A stretch of 64,000 bases of DNA from an uncultured Paracoccaceae bacterium (GTDB lineage Bacteria; Pseudomonadota; Alphaproteobacteria; Rhodobacterales; Rhodobacteraceae). The stretch lies in NCBI GenBank assembly GCA_947496535.1, contig CANMDE010000003.1:372001-436000 (forward strand), written 5' to 3'. Shown here piece after piece: positions 25,969 through 34,826 of the stretch (position 1 is the first letter of the stretch; each line of letters opens with the position of its first letter). Made by a program: the position numbers and the translations under genes. The notes beneath the pieces are model-generated. The model was not told the DNA's origin and searched no databases. It worked only from the letters and a program-made list of their open reading frames with translations.

Positions 25969-27093
25969 ATGTTAAGTTTACGACGCCTCGGACTGACTGC
26001 GACACTGTTGATTATGCCATTGGCAGCAACAGCGCACCACGGTGTCAGCGGCCAGTTTGACACCAGCCAGACAATAGAAGTGTCCGGACTGATCACCCGG
26101 ATCAGCCTCGTGAACCCGCATGCCTATGTCTATTTTGATGTCACCGACGAAGCAGGCGATGTGGTCAATATGCGCTGCGAATTGACTTCGGGGTCATTGT
26201 TGAAACGCAGCGGCTGGACCGAAGAGATGTTTGAGATCGGCAGTGAGATCACGATCAGTGGATCACCTGATCGCGATGACCCAACGACCTGCCTGATCAA
26301 CCAGATCACCTTTGCAAACGGGGTGACCGCTGATCGCGACAGCACATTTGGCGATGATGGCAGCATCAATGTCGCCGAACGCCAGATCACACGCGACGAC
26401 GGCACACCAAACATTGCTGGCACTTGGGCGATGGAAAATGCCCAAGACCGTAGCGGTCCGCGCCCAACCGCAACCCTGACCGAAGCGGGGATGGCAGCTG
26501 TCGCCGACGCAAGCCCAGACCAAAACCCGCGTTTCAATTGTGAGATCACAAATCTCGCGATGGATTGGGTGTTTAACGGGATGGTGAACGAGATTGCGCA
26601 ATCAGACACCGAAATCACGCTGACCTATGGTTTTATGGATCTGGCTCGCACGATCCATCTGGATGGCAGCGAAATGCCTGCAGATTTCACACCCAGCCGG
26701 GCTGGATATTCCACCGGCGTCTGGGACGGCGACACCTTGGTTGTGACAACCACTGGCTTTGATGAGGGCTGGATCATGGCGCCACTCGGCGGCCGGGCAG
26801 GTCTTGTCGTCGACGACGAAAATGGGGGTACTGAGGACGCTGAGCGTCCCGCGCGCCCAGAGCCGCCTGAAGGTGGACGGCGTGGCCCAGAGCCCGCCAA
26901 GAACAGCACGGAACTTACTGTCGTTGAACGGTTTTCGCTGAACGAAGATGGCACTGTGCTGATCCGCGAATATGCATTCACCGACCCGCTTTACCTCGAA
27001 GAGCCGTTTGAAGGCGCAGACGAGGTCGCGCTGACAGCAGATGCCTATGAGCCCTATGCCTGTGACGATCTCACAAACGAGCGGACTGAATAA
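25969..27093 (+). CDS. Exported DUF6152-family protein
   Basis: A 374-residue secreted protein. A signal peptide (residues 1-23) ends just before HHGVSGQFD, and the first domain (about 24-115) has the pattern VSGLITRISLVNPHAYVYFDV seen in DUF6152 proteins, an OB-like fold of unknown role. The His-His pair right after the cleavage site would become the new N-terminus and could bind a metal (inference). The middle (about 140-300) is a second domain that I do not recognise, and it contains a Pro/Glu/Arg-rich linker (RPEPPEGGRRGPEP). It is first in a run of five genes for membrane and exported proteins. Confidence 0.75.
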   Translation: MLSLRRLGLTATLLIMPLAATAHHGVSGQFDTSQTIEVSGLITRISLVNPHAYVYFDVTDEAGDVVNMRCELTSGSLLKRSGWTEEMFEIGSEITISGSPDRDDPTTCLINQITFANGVTADRDSTFGDDGSINVAERQITRDDGTPNIAGTWAMENAQDRSGPRPTATLTEAGMAAVADASPDQNPRFNCEITNLAMDWVFNGMVNEIAQSDTEITLTYGFMDLARTIHLDGSEMPADFTPSRAGYSTGVWDGDTLVVTTTGFDEGWIMAPLGGRAGLVVDDENGGTEDAERPARPEPPEGGRRGPEPAKNSTELTVVERFSLNEDGTVLIREYAFTDPLYLEEPFEGADEVALTADAYEPYACDDLTNERTE

Positions 27094-27174
27094 AAACGGT
27101 GGGGCCCGCGCAAAGCCCATAAACCCCAAATTGACCGCTCTGCACAGATCAGAGCGCTACGAGAAAGGCAGCAT

Positions 27175-27633
27175 ATGGAAACGCTCTTCTGGCTTGAGGA
27201 TTCGTTCATCGGAACCACGGTATCCAGCACCCTTTGGGGCTACCCGATTGTGTTGTCGCTGCACGCCATCGGCATGGCCACGATGGTTGGTGTCGCCCTG
27301 ATGCTGACAATCCGTGTGCTTGGCTTTGCGACCTATATTCCGGTCACGACGATGGCCCCTTACTGGCGCATCGCGCTTGGCGGCTTTGTACTGAACCTGT
27401 TGTCAGGCACCGCCCTATTCTTTGGCGGCGCATCCATGCTGTTTTTCAACTGGGCCTTTCGGATCAAGATCATTTTGGTTGTGATCGGTCTGCTGCTGAC
27501 ATGGCAGTTGGTCAAGATCTGCATCGCACGCGCGGATGAAGTCCAGCCCCGCCACCGCAAACTCGCGGGTCTGGCGATGAGCATCTGGATCACCGCAATC
27601 ATTTCTGGCCGTTTAATCGGCTATTTGGCTTAA
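27175..27633 (+). CDS. Small membrane protein, DUF6644-like
   Basis: A 152-residue integral membrane protein with four hydrophobic segments. It begins METLFWLEDSFIGTTVSSTL and carries a His in the first membrane helix (LSLHAIGMATMVGVALML), with a charged loop before the last helix. The pattern resembles the DUF6644 family, four-helix proteins reminiscent of cytochrome b-type bundles. The next gene encodes a second copy of the same general kind, 14 bp downstream. The role is unknown. Confidence 0.65.
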   Translation: METLFWLEDSFIGTTVSSTLWGYPIVLSLHAIGMATMVGVALMLTIRVLGFATYIPVTTMAPYWRIALGGFVLNLLSGTALFFGGASMLFFNWAFRIKIILVVIGLLLTWQLVKICIARADEVQPRHRKLAGLAMSIWITAIISGRLIGYLA

Positions 27634-27647
27634 GGAGGCACCACGAC

Positions 27648-28145
27648 ATGGATGCATTGCTATCTTCGGTCGTCGAGACCCTGAATGCCACCGCCCTCAA
27701 CGGGCTCGTTATGGACAACCGCTATGTGTTTCCAGCGTTAGAGATGGCGCATTTCATGGGATTGTCCCTGCTGTTTGGATCTCTTTTGGTTGTGGATCTA
27801 CGGGTCATTGGCGTGGCGCGCGACGTGCCAATGAACCGGGTCGACACCTTTGTGCGGTTTGCCCTGATTGGCTTTGCGATCAATCTGGTCACAGGCCTTT
27901 TGTTCCTTGTGGGGGATTCCGGTCGCTATCTGGTCAATGTGGCCTTTTGGGCCAAGATGGGGCTGATTGGGCTGGCGGGGCTTAATACCGCCTATTTCGT
28001 GCGCCGGATCAAACCGCAAATGGATGCAGGCACCGCCTCTGCCGATTTGACGGGCGGGGCACATCTTGTCGCGTGGCTTTCGCTGGCATTCTGGTCGGGC
28101 GTCATTATTCTGGGGCGGTTCATTCCTTATGTCGAAGATTTGTAA
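27648..28145 (+). CDS. Second small four-helix membrane protein, DUF6644-like
   Basis: A 165-residue integral membrane protein resembling the preceding gene: an N-terminal amphipathic part, then helices beginning PALEMAHFMGLSLLFGSLLV with a His aligned to the one in the first protein. AAGGAGG precedes the start by several bases. The stop lies inside the beginning of the HupE-like gene (17-base overlap). A pair of paralogous four-helix proteins suggests a heterodimer in the inner membrane (inference). Confidence 0.65.
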   Translation: MDALLSSVVETLNATALNGLVMDNRYVFPALEMAHFMGLSLLFGSLLVVDLRVIGVARDVPMNRVDTFVRFALIGFAINLVTGLLFLVGDSGRYLVNVAFWAKMGLIGLAGLNTAYFVRRIKPQMDAGTASADLTGGAHLVAWLSLAFWSGVIILGRFIPYVEDL

Positions 28146-28803
28146 ATCTGCGGCTCTGGGGCTGTGGTTGACCTTCTGTTTGGCCACCGCAGCGACAGCA
28201 CATGGTGTTGCGGCCCAGGACCAAGGCTTTCTGACCCAGGCATCAGGTATCCACATCGGCCCCTTCATGTATCTGGGTGCCAAACATATGGTCACAGGCT
28301 ACGACCATCTGCTCTATCTGGTGGGCGTGATCTTCTTTCTGGGACGGCTGCGCGATGTCGTCACCTTCGTCAGCCTGTTTGCGCTGGGGCATTCGATCAC
28401 CTTGCTGTTCGGCGTGTTGTCGGGCCTGCATGTCAACACTTACCTGATCGATGCAATCATCGGGCTGTCGGTCTGCTACAAGGCGCTGGAAAACCTTGGG
28501 ACGCACCGCCTGGTAAATGCCAAGGCAGCTGTTTTTGGCTTTGGTCTGGTGCATGGGCTGGGGCTGGCCAGCAAACTGCAAGATCTGGCGCTGTCCTCTG
28601 ACGGGTTAATCATCAATATGCTGGCCTTCAACCTTGGGGTTGAGATCGGACAGATCATGGCACTGATATTGCTTTATGGCGGCTTGGCATGGCTGCGACA
28701 GCGGCCTGATTTCACACGCATTGCCACAACCGGAAATGTCCTTTTGTTCGGCGCGGGGCTGGTCCTGTTCGCCATGCAGGCGGTCGGGTATTTCATCACA
28801 TAA
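28129..28803 (+). CDS. HupE/UreJ-family membrane protein
   Basis: A 224-residue protein with a signal-like first segment (KSAALGLWLTFCLATAATA) and about six membrane helices. The segment HMVTGYDHLLYLVGVIFFL, with its His and Asp, and FALGHSITLLFG, with a further His, are hallmarks of the HupE/UreJ family, which includes nickel permeases. No hydrogenase or urease genes are nearby, so nickel transport is uncertain. The ATG at 28129 is chosen, inside the end of the previous gene; an upstream start at 28066 would put a non-hydrophobic leader ahead of the signal. Confidence 0.75.
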   Translation: MSKICKSAALGLWLTFCLATAATAHGVAAQDQGFLTQASGIHIGPFMYLGAKHMVTGYDHLLYLVGVIFFLGRLRDVVTFVSLFALGHSITLLFGVLSGLHVNTYLIDAIIGLSVCYKALENLGTHRLVNAKAAVFGFGLVHGLGLASKLQDLALSSDGLIINMLAFNLGVEIGQIMALILLYGGLAWLRQRPDFTRIATTGNVLLFGAGLVLFAMQAVGYFIT

Positions 28804-28815
28804 GGAGACGCTCCA

Positions 28816-29457
28816 ATGACACTGACAACAAAACTGATCGCAGCAGCCCTGGGGGGTGGTGCCGTGCTGGTCCTGACCGTATTACCTGCCGAATACGGGA
28901 TCGACCCGACGGGCGTGGGCAGCAAGCTGGGCCTCACAGCGATGGCGCAAGAAGCCACGACGCAAGCCCCCTTTGAAGGCGTCTTAGAGTTCAACATCGG
29001 TGAATATGACCCGACCGCAGACCTCATTGACACCTCCGTCCAAGGCCTGATCCACCGCGAAAATGCGCCATTCCACACAGAGGTCATCGACATCATGATC
29101 GAAGATTTCGGCGAAATCGAACATAAATTCATCATGGAGGCCGACACGACCTTCGTCTATTCTTGGGAGGTACTGGATGCCGAGGGTGACGGCGTCTACT
29201 ACGACTTTCACGGCCATCCAGCGAGTGCTGACGCCGCCGATTACCCCGAAGATTTTGAGATGGCCTATGCAAAGGGCGAAGGCACATCACAGCACGGCTC
29301 CTTCACCGCACCCTTTCCCGGCTACCACGGGTTCTACTTCATGAATATCGAAGAAGGCCCAATCACCGTCCGCCTGACAATCAGCGGATACTGGAACGAA
29401 CACAAAGAAATGTACCGCGCCGTCAAAGATGAGGTGCTGGTAAACGAAGAGTTCTGA
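28816..29457 (+). CDS. Membrane-anchored exported protein, unknown
   Basis: A 213-residue protein with an N-terminal hydrophobic segment (about residues 7-24) and a soluble acidic remainder. The segment TFVYSWEVLDAEGDGVYYDF is followed by HGHPASADAAD, then by a beta-rich C-terminal half (GFYFMNIEEGPITVRLTISG) of the kind seen in periplasmic proteins. I do not recognise the family. AAGGAG lies about seven bases ahead of the ATG, and the gap to the HupE-like gene is 12 bp, so it is the last gene of the module. Confidence 0.65.
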   Translation: MTLTTKLIAAALGGGAVLVLTVLPAEYGIDPTGVGSKLGLTAMAQEATTQAPFEGVLEFNIGEYDPTADLIDTSVQGLIHRENAPFHTEVIDIMIEDFGEIEHKFIMEADTTFVYSWEVLDAEGDGVYYDFHGHPASADAADYPEDFEMAYAKGEGTSQHGSFTAPFPGYHGFYFMNIEEGPITVRLTISGYWNEHKEMYRAVKDEVLVNEEF

Positions 29458-29569
29458 GTTCACAGGCAAACTGGGGACGCGTAGCCGCCCGCCTACACAA
29501 ATCCGGATTTTCCGTGACCTGTAAGTTGGCGTTCTGACCTTTGCTGCACCCTGCAGGAATGGCCGATTA

Positions 29570-29812
29570 TTACGCCGCCTCGCAGCAACGCAAACAGCAG
29601 CAGTATTCATGCTGCGAGCGGTAGGTGCTCCCTGCCGACATGGTCCAGATATCGATCCGCTCAACAATACTCAACGTGTCTTCCAACTCAACGCCAGGGT
29701 AACGCAGGGTGCTATCGATCTTCGTGTGCCCTGTCAGAAGTTTTATCGCTTGGAGGTTCCCTGTTTTTCGGTGAATTTCAGCTTCTTTTGTTCGCCGAAG
29801 TGAGTGGGTGCC
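29570..29812 (-). pseudogene. Tyrosine recombinase, C-terminal fragment
   Basis: The lower half of the open frame 30070-29570 encodes GTHSLRRTKEAEIHRKTGNL followed by LLTGHTKIDSTLRYPGVELED. This is the catalytic end of a phage-type integrase with the HxLR box, the LLGHT box and the nucleophile Tyr. The N-terminal domain and the first catalytic Arg are missing. The fragment continues in frame from a piece of a pccR copy, so the join is a deletion or recombination scar. The fragment alone could not be an active recombinase. Confidence 0.8.
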
Positions 29813-30031
29813 GTACCGCAACACATCCCTGACATTCGGATCGACCCGCAACTGCCGTTTCAATGGCGTAACTGACCGTTGATGGCAGTTCCTTCGCTCG
29901 CAGATTCGGCAGGGCACGTGTGCCTCGGCTATTCCCGCTTCCATATGGTCGGCATAGATGATCACGTCTGCAAGTTTGATTTTGTACCCCAACGCAATGG
30001 CATAGCGCCGGCTTGGTGCGTCATAGACCCC
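29813..30031 (-). pseudogene. Diverged duplicate of the 3' end of pccR
   Basis: The upper half of the same frame encodes YDAPSRRYAIALGYKI and on to CRICERRNCHQRSV and LRVDPNVRDVLRY. It matches the last 75 or so residues of the intact PccR at 30446-31846 with about 15 substitutions and a four-residue gap before CRICER. The two copies point the same way and are about 450 bp apart. It is read as a remnant of a second ScfR-type regulator or an old partial duplication. Confidence 0.8.
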
Positions 30032-30076
30032 ACCCGGATTGGGAGAATAGTCGGCGGTAGGCGACCACAAGTGTCA

Positions 30077-30406
30077 TCAATTTTCAATTGGCGGTGCGGT
30101 CTCATGTCGCGCGAATACCGGTATGGGCAGGAGCATAACAACCATCCAAGCATCAAAAAGATTATCGTAATTGCCTCTGGGCATCGCGAATAGCATGACA
30201 CAAAATAGTAAAACGAAGGTACTTGGAATGAGGTAAATCTTTCCGATTTTGTACCGGAAATTCAGTTGTCCGCCAATCGCTTGCACTGCGCAGATGAGCG
30301 CTATCACGCCCCCGCAATAAAGGCCGAGGTAAAACCCGAAAATCCCAAACGTGGCAAAAAGGGTTGCGCTGATCGTTGCCGGATAACCCCAGTAGATTTT
30401 CAACAT
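30077..30406 (-). CDS. Small membrane protein of unknown function
   Basis: A 109-residue protein with three hydrophobic segments (near residues 8-25, 28-45 and 58-75) and a weaker fourth. AGGAG sits nine bases ahead of the ATG, supporting expression. It lies between the intact pccR and its partial copy, on the same strand. Base composition is more AT-rich than the surroundings, which suggests later acquisition. I do not recognise a family. Confidence 0.5.
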   Translation of the reverse strand: MLKIYWGYPATISATLFATFGIFGFYLGLYCGGVIALICAVQAIGGQLNFRYKIGKIYLIPSTFVLLFCVMLFAMPRGNYDNLFDAWMVVMLLPIPVFARHETAPPIEN

Positions 30407-30445
30407 TCTCGTTCGCTCCTATGTGCGGCTCGCCTTTAAGATTTA

Positions 30446-31846
30446 TCAATCCACCTGATACGGCAACACGTCCCTGATATTCGGATCGACCCGCAACTGC
30501 CGTTCCAATGGCGGGACAGAGCGTTGATGGCAGTTCTTTCGCTCGCAGATCCGGCAGGATACGCCGATTGGAACATATGCTTCGGCCATTCCCGTTTCCA
30601 TGTGATCGGCATAGATGATCGCGTCTGCATGTTTTATTTCGCAACCCAGCCCAATAGCATAGCGGCGGGTTGGAGCGTCATAGGCTCCACCCGATTTGCT
30701 CACGTCGCGGGCAAGGCAGAAGTAACGCACCCCGTCAGGTGTTTCGGCCAGTTGGCGCAGGAATTGGCCCGGCAGTTCGAACGCTTGGTGGACATTCCAA
30801 AGCGGGCAGGCGCCGCCGTATCGCGCGAATTGTAGCGTGGTCGCCGAGTGCCGTTTGGTGATCGTGCCAGCCTGATCGACGCGCACAAAAAAGAACGGAA
30901 TGCCCTTGTTGCCGGGTCGTTGCAGCGTGGAAAGCCTGTGTGCCACCTGTTCAATCGACGCGCCAAAGCGGGATGAGAGCCGTTCCAGATCGTGCCGGGT
31001 TTCCTTGGCCGCCGTGATGAATTCGCCATAAGGCATTAGAGCGGCCCCGGCGAAGTAATTGGCAAGGCCAACCTTGGCGATGCCCCGCGCCTCTTCCGAT
31101 TGAAAGCGGGCCAGATCCAGAGTTGCCTCAAGCAGATCGGCCTGCGTGATCAGTGCCAGTTGCATCAAGAGCTGAAACGTCTGCGTGGCGGGGTGGCTTT
31201 GGTGTGAAATGGTCAGCGTCTTGCTGGCTGCATCGTAGTGGCGCAGTGCTGCATTTTCAGCCCGGACTACGGTGATTTGCCGTTCCGCGAGAATGCGGGT
31301 GACTGCTTCGGCCCTTGTTTCATCCAATTTACATTTGCTGGCAAAGCGTTCTGCGCTGCGATCCACCGCGTCGATATAGTTGTCGCAGTAATGAAAGAAA
31401 TCGCGGACCTCTTCCCATGGGCTAGGCTGCAGGCGGGCGTCTTCGCGGCCCAACGCCTCATCCAATGAGGCGAGCCGTTCGTGGGTTTGCCGGTAGGCCG
31501 CATGCAGATCCAGAAAAGCACGCGCGATGGCGGGCGCGTTGGAGGCCGCAAGCCGAAGATCGGCGAGAGCTGGGGCAGGGCCGGTGAACACGGGATCGGC
31601 CAGCGCCTCGCGCATGTCACTGACAAGGCGGGCCTCGTCCCCTGACTGCAATTCAGTCACGTCAAAGCCGAATTCCTGCGCCAGTCCCAACACTACGCCG
31701 GTCGACACAGGGCGATTGTTGTTTTCCATCTGGTTGAGATAGGGCAGCGACACGCCCAGCTTTTCAGCGAATGCCTTTTGCGTCAGCGACAACCGACCGC
31801 GCAATTCGCGCAGCTTTGCCCCGGCATAAAGTTTCTGAATGGCCAT
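30446..31846 (-). CDS. pccR: Short-chain fatty acyl-CoA regulator PccR (ScfR family)
   Basis: A 466-residue regulator. An XRE-type helix-turn-helix covers about residues 8-65 (KLRELRGRLSLTQKAFAEKL), a peptidase-like middle domain follows, and the C-terminal domain contains a Cys cluster (C431, C434 and C439 in CRICERKNC). In Rhodobacter sphaeroides PccR binds propionyl-CoA and controls pccB and its own gene. Here it lies about 1.5 kb from pccB with an MFS gene between. The ATG at 31846 (MAIQKLYAGAKL) is clear from the domain start. The frame extends much further upstream, but that part is antisense or overlaps the MFS gene. TTTGCA-type sites lie directly upstream. Confidence 0.88.
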   Translation of the reverse strand: MAIQKLYAGAKLRELRGRLSLTQKAFAEKLGVSLPYLNQMENNNRPVSTGVVLGLAQEFGFDVTELQSGDEARLVSDMREALADPVFTGPAPALADLRLAASNAPAIARAFLDLHAAYRQTHERLASLDEALGREDARLQPSPWEEVRDFFHYCDNYIDAVDRSAERFASKCKLDETRAEAVTRILAERQITVVRAENAALRHYDAASKTLTISHQSHPATQTFQLLMQLALITQADLLEATLDLARFQSEEARGIAKVGLANYFAGAALMPYGEFITAAKETRHDLERLSSRFGASIEQVAHRLSTLQRPGNKGIPFFFVRVDQAGTITKRHSATTLQFARYGGACPLWNVHQAFELPGQFLRQLAETPDGVRYFCLARDVSKSGGAYDAPTRRYAIGLGCEIKHADAIIYADHMETGMAEAYVPIGVSCRICERKNCHQRSVPPLERQLRVDPNIRDVLPYQVD

Positions 31847-31854
31847 ATCGCCCC

Positions 31855-31903
31855 TTTGCAGATTTGCTGGATCGTGGTGTACCGTCTGCAAAGCTAGCAA
31901 AGC
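31855..31903. promoter_or_regulatory. Candidate PccR operator upstream of pccR
   Basis: TTTGCAGATTTGCT (31855-31868) faces TGCAAAGCTAGCAAAGC (31887-31903), so four TTTGC-type half-sites form an imperfect dyad. It lies in the 62 bp between the MFS gene and pccR. The R. sphaeroides PccR motif is built from TTTGCAAA, so autoregulation is likely. Confidence 0.55.
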
Positions 31904-31908
31904 AAGGG

Positions 31909-33120
31909 TCAGCCGAGCCGTTTTTCCCGTCGTATGACAAGGATGATGGACGCCATCGCCAAAAGCGCCGTTGTCAGCATAAGCGTTTGCAGGGGCAGGG
32001 TGCCGCTTTCCTCGCTTAGGATGGCGCCGGCAAATTGGGACAGAACCGCGCCGCCGCCAATCATGATAGCGCCGCCAAGGCCGCTGGCCGTACCTGCCAA
32101 ATGGGGCCGGACCGAGATGGAACCCGCCATGACGTTGGGCATTGTCAGCCCGTTCCCGAGGCCCAGGAAGGTGCAGAAGCCAAAAAAGATCATTGGATGT
32201 TCGAAGCCCATTAAAGAAAGCCCTGCCGATACCGCCATGCCTCCGCTGGTAATGTAGGTGCCGATCAATGCCATCTGGTTGATGCCAAACTGGATCGAGA
32301 ATCGACCGGATAGGTAGTTGCCTGCTGCATAGCCTATGGCTGGTGAACCCAGCGCGACGCCGGCCCAAAGTGGGGTGAGGCCGAAGATGCCAGATGCGAC
32401 GAATGATGCCCCACCGAGCAGCGCAAAAAACGCGCCGGACGAGAAGGCTGCGCAAAGTGTATATCCCCAGAAGCGCGGTGATTGCAGCAGTTCGGGATAG
32501 GTCTGAACCTGATCGCGAAAACTGACGCCTTGGCCTGCTACCGTCTCCCCTTGGTCAAAATAGCAAAGTGTGAAGACCGCGATGCCAGCGAGGCCCAGAA
32601 AGATGAAAGTAGCGTGCCAATCAAAAAGTTGTTCAAGCGCTCCACCGATCATTGGGCCAACCATCGGGACCAGCGCCATGCCCATGGTCACGTAACCGAT
32701 CATCGATGCGGCCTCGTCCTGTGGCACGATATCACGCACAACGGCGCGGCCCAGAACCATAGCCGTGGCGACCGCACCCTGCATGATGCGGAAGAACAGA
32801 AATGTCTCGACCGTGTTCGACATGGCTGCCCCAAATGTCGCGACAATAAAGATGGCGAGCGCCGTCAATATGACGCGCCTGCGCCCGAACCTGTCAGAGA
32901 TTGGGCCAACAAAAACCTGCAAGATGGCTGTAGCGGCCAGATATCCCGATACCGCCAGTTGGATCACGGCATAAGGCGTGTCGAAATATTCCGTCATTGC
33001 GCTGAGCGACGGCAGGAAGATCGACATGTTCAACGCTGATATGCCCGTAAGCAGAACCAGAGTGATGATATGCGGTGGAGTTGTCCGATCGAGAAACCGG
33101 ATCACAGGAGGGGAGACCAT
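31909..33120 (-). CDS. MFS transporter, Bcr/CflA drug-efflux subfamily
   Basis: A 403-residue permease with twelve expected membrane helices. Family motifs include GPISDRFGRRRVILT between helices 2 and 3 and the segment VLGRAVVRDIVPQDEAASMIG. Bcr/CflA members export antibiotics, sulfonamides or amino acid-like compounds. The ATG at 33120 (MVSPPVIRFLDRTTPP) gives the normal family length; the frame extends upstream to 33378 but would run across the pccB promoter. No strong ribosome site is seen. It reads in the same direction as pccR, 62 bp ahead of it. A link to propionate metabolism is not evident. Confidence 0.83.
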   Translation of the reverse strand: MVSPPVIRFLDRTTPPHIITLVLLTGISALNMSIFLPSLSAMTEYFDTPYAVIQLAVSGYLAATAILQVFVGPISDRFGRRRVILTALAIFIVATFGAAMSNTVETFLFFRIMQGAVATAMVLGRAVVRDIVPQDEAASMIGYVTMGMALVPMVGPMIGGALEQLFDWHATFIFLGLAGIAVFTLCYFDQGETVAGQGVSFRDQVQTYPELLQSPRFWGYTLCAAFSSGAFFALLGGASFVASGIFGLTPLWAGVALGSPAIGYAAGNYLSGRFSIQFGINQMALIGTYITSGGMAVSAGLSLMGFEHPMIFFGFCTFLGLGNGLTMPNVMAGSISVRPHLAGTASGLGGAIMIGGGAVLSQFAGAILSEESGTLPLQTLMLTTALLAMASIILVIRREKRLG

Positions 33121-33193
33121 ACCACACGGTAGGATGGCGCGAGGGGGATGTCCACGCGATACAGCGGTTTGCAGATGGTGGATAGTTCGCAGT

Positions 33194-33233
33194 TTTGCAA
33201 ATACTGCACGAGCATGGATAATAAATTTGCAAA
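33194..33233. promoter_or_regulatory. Two TTTGCAAA sites upstream of pccB
   Basis: Perfect TTTGCAAA octamers occur at 33194-33201 and 33226-33233, 24 bp apart, with a degenerate third (TTTGCAGA, near 33174) further upstream. PccR of R. sphaeroides recognises such octamers, reported there as a closely spaced pair. The wider spacing here, about three helical turns centre to centre, is unusual. The sites sit 70-110 bp before the pccB start. Confidence 0.65.
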
Positions 33234-33302
33234 TATTCTGTTTTGTGCTTCTGATCCTTCTTCGTGATAGATAAACGAGCATCAAACGAGGGAGGAACGC
33301 CC

Positions 33303-34826
33303 ATGGACATTCTGCAAGAGCTGCAAGATCGCAGAGACACCGCGCGGCTTGGAGGCGGCGAAAGACGCATTGCCGCACAGCACGCCAAGGGTAAGCTGAC
33401 AGCGCGCGAACGGATCGATCTGCTGCTCGACGAGGGTTCTTTCGAAGAGTTCGATATGTTCGTGGCCCACCGATGCACCGATTTCGGAATGGGTGAAGAC
33501 CGGCCAGCTGGAGACGGTGTTGTCACGGGCTGGGGGACCATCAACGGCCGCATGGTCTACGTATTCAGCCAGGACTTCACTGTCTTTGGCGGATCGCTTT
33601 CGGAAACGCATGCGCAGAAGATCTGCAAGATCATGGATATGGCGGTGCAGAACGGCGCACCTGTGATTGGTTTGAACGATTCAGGTGGTGCGCGCATTCA
33701 GGAAGGTGTGGCCAGCCTTGCCGGTTATGCCGATGTTTTTCAGCGCAATATCATGGCCTCTGGTGTGGTCCCACAGATCAGCGTGATCATGGGCCCATGT
33801 GCAGGTGGGGCGGTTTATAGCCCGGCGATGACCGACTTCATCTTCATGGTGAAGGATTCGTCCTACATGTTTGTCACTGGCCCTGATGTTGTGAAAACCG
33901 TGACAAACGAGGTCGTGACCGCCGAAGAGCTGGGCGGCGCCAGCACCCATACCAAAAAATCGTCCGTTGCGGACGGTGCCTTTGAAAACGATGTCGAAGC
34001 ATTGGCCGAAGTACGACGGCTGGTGGATTTCCTGCCGCTCAATAACCAGCAAAAACCGCCCGTGCGCCCGTTCTTTGATGATGTGAACCGGCTGGAAGAC
34101 AGCCTTGATACGCTGATCCCCGACAATGCGAACTCACCTTATGATATGAAAGAACTGATCGGAAAACTCGCTGATGAGGGCGATTTTTACGAGATACAGG
34201 AAGACTACGCCAAGAACATCCTGACGGGCTTTATCCGGTTGGAAGGATCGACGGTGGGTGTCGTGGCAAACCAGCCGATGGTGTTGGCCGGGTGTTTGGA
34301 TATCGACAGCAGCCGCAAAGCTGCCCGGTTCGTGCGTTTCTGCGATGCGTTCGAAATCCCGATCCTGACGCTGGTGGACGTGCCGGGGTTTCTGCCGGGA
34401 ACGTCTCAGGAATATGGCGGGGTGATCAAGCACGGCGCCAAGCTGCTCTTTGCCTATGGAGAGGCTACCGTGCCAAAAGTCACGGTGATCACCCGCAAAG
34501 CTTATGGTGGTGCCTATGATGTGATGGCGTCCAAGCATCTGCGCGGCGATTTCAACTATGCATGGCCAACGGCGGAAATTGCGGTGATGGGGGCCAAAGG
34601 CGCAACCGAAATCATCCATCGCGGCAAGTCCGAAGAAGAGATCGCAGAGCGGACCAAGGAATACGAAGACCGGTTTGCCAACCCTTTCGTGGCTGCAGAA
34701 AAAGGGTTCATAGACGAGGTGATCATGCCGCATTCGACCCGGCGCAGGGTCTGCCGGGCCTTTGCGTCGCTACGAGGCAAGAAGCTGCAAAACCCGTGGA
34801 AGAAGCATGACAATATACCGTTGTGA
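33303..34826 (+). CDS. pccB: Propionyl-CoA carboxylase beta subunit
   Basis: A 507-residue carboxyltransferase that moves CO2 from biotin to propionyl-CoA, giving methylmalonyl-CoA. Two crotonase-like halves carry glycine-rich acyl-CoA and biotin oxyanion sites ([16 protein letters not shown] and [20 protein letters not shown]). The ATG at 33303 follows GGGAGGAA by several bases and gives [19 protein letters not shown], the usual start. It works with PccA (37088-39085) in an alpha6beta6 complex. Sites for PccR are upstream. The stop overlaps the ATG of the next gene. Confidence 0.96.
   Translation: MDILQELQDRRDTARLGGGERRIAAQHAKGKLTARERIDLLLDEGSFEEFDMFVAHRCTDFGMGEDRPAGDGVVTGWGTINGRMVYVFSQDFTVFGGSLSETHAQKICKIMDMAVQNGAPVIGLNDSGGARIQEGVASLAGYADVFQRNIMASGVVPQISVIMGPCAGGAVYSPAMTDFIFMVKDSSYMFVTGPDVVKTVTNEVVTAEELGGASTHTKKSSVADGAFENDVEALAEVRRLVDFLPLNNQQKPPVRPFFDDVNRLEDSLDTLIPDNANSPYDMKELIGKLADEGDFYEIQEDYAKNILTGFIRLEGSTVGVVANQPMVLAGCLDIDSSRKAARFVRFCDAFEIPILTLVDVPGFLPGTSQEYGGVIKHGAKLLFAYGEATVPKVTVITRKAYGGAYDVMASKHLRGDFNYAWPTAEIAVMGAKGATEIIHRGKSEEEIAERTKEYEDRFANPFVAAEKGFIDEVIMPHSTRRRVCRAFASLRGKKLQNPWKKHDNIPL

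Noticed and set aside
30446..32455. A 669-codon version of pccR
   Set aside because: The first 203 codons run through the MFS gene on the same strand in another frame; the helix-turn-helix domain starts at 31846.
31909..33378. A 489-codon version of the MFS gene
   Set aside because: The extra N-terminus would cover the pccB promoter and the beginning of pccB and has no membrane-protein character.
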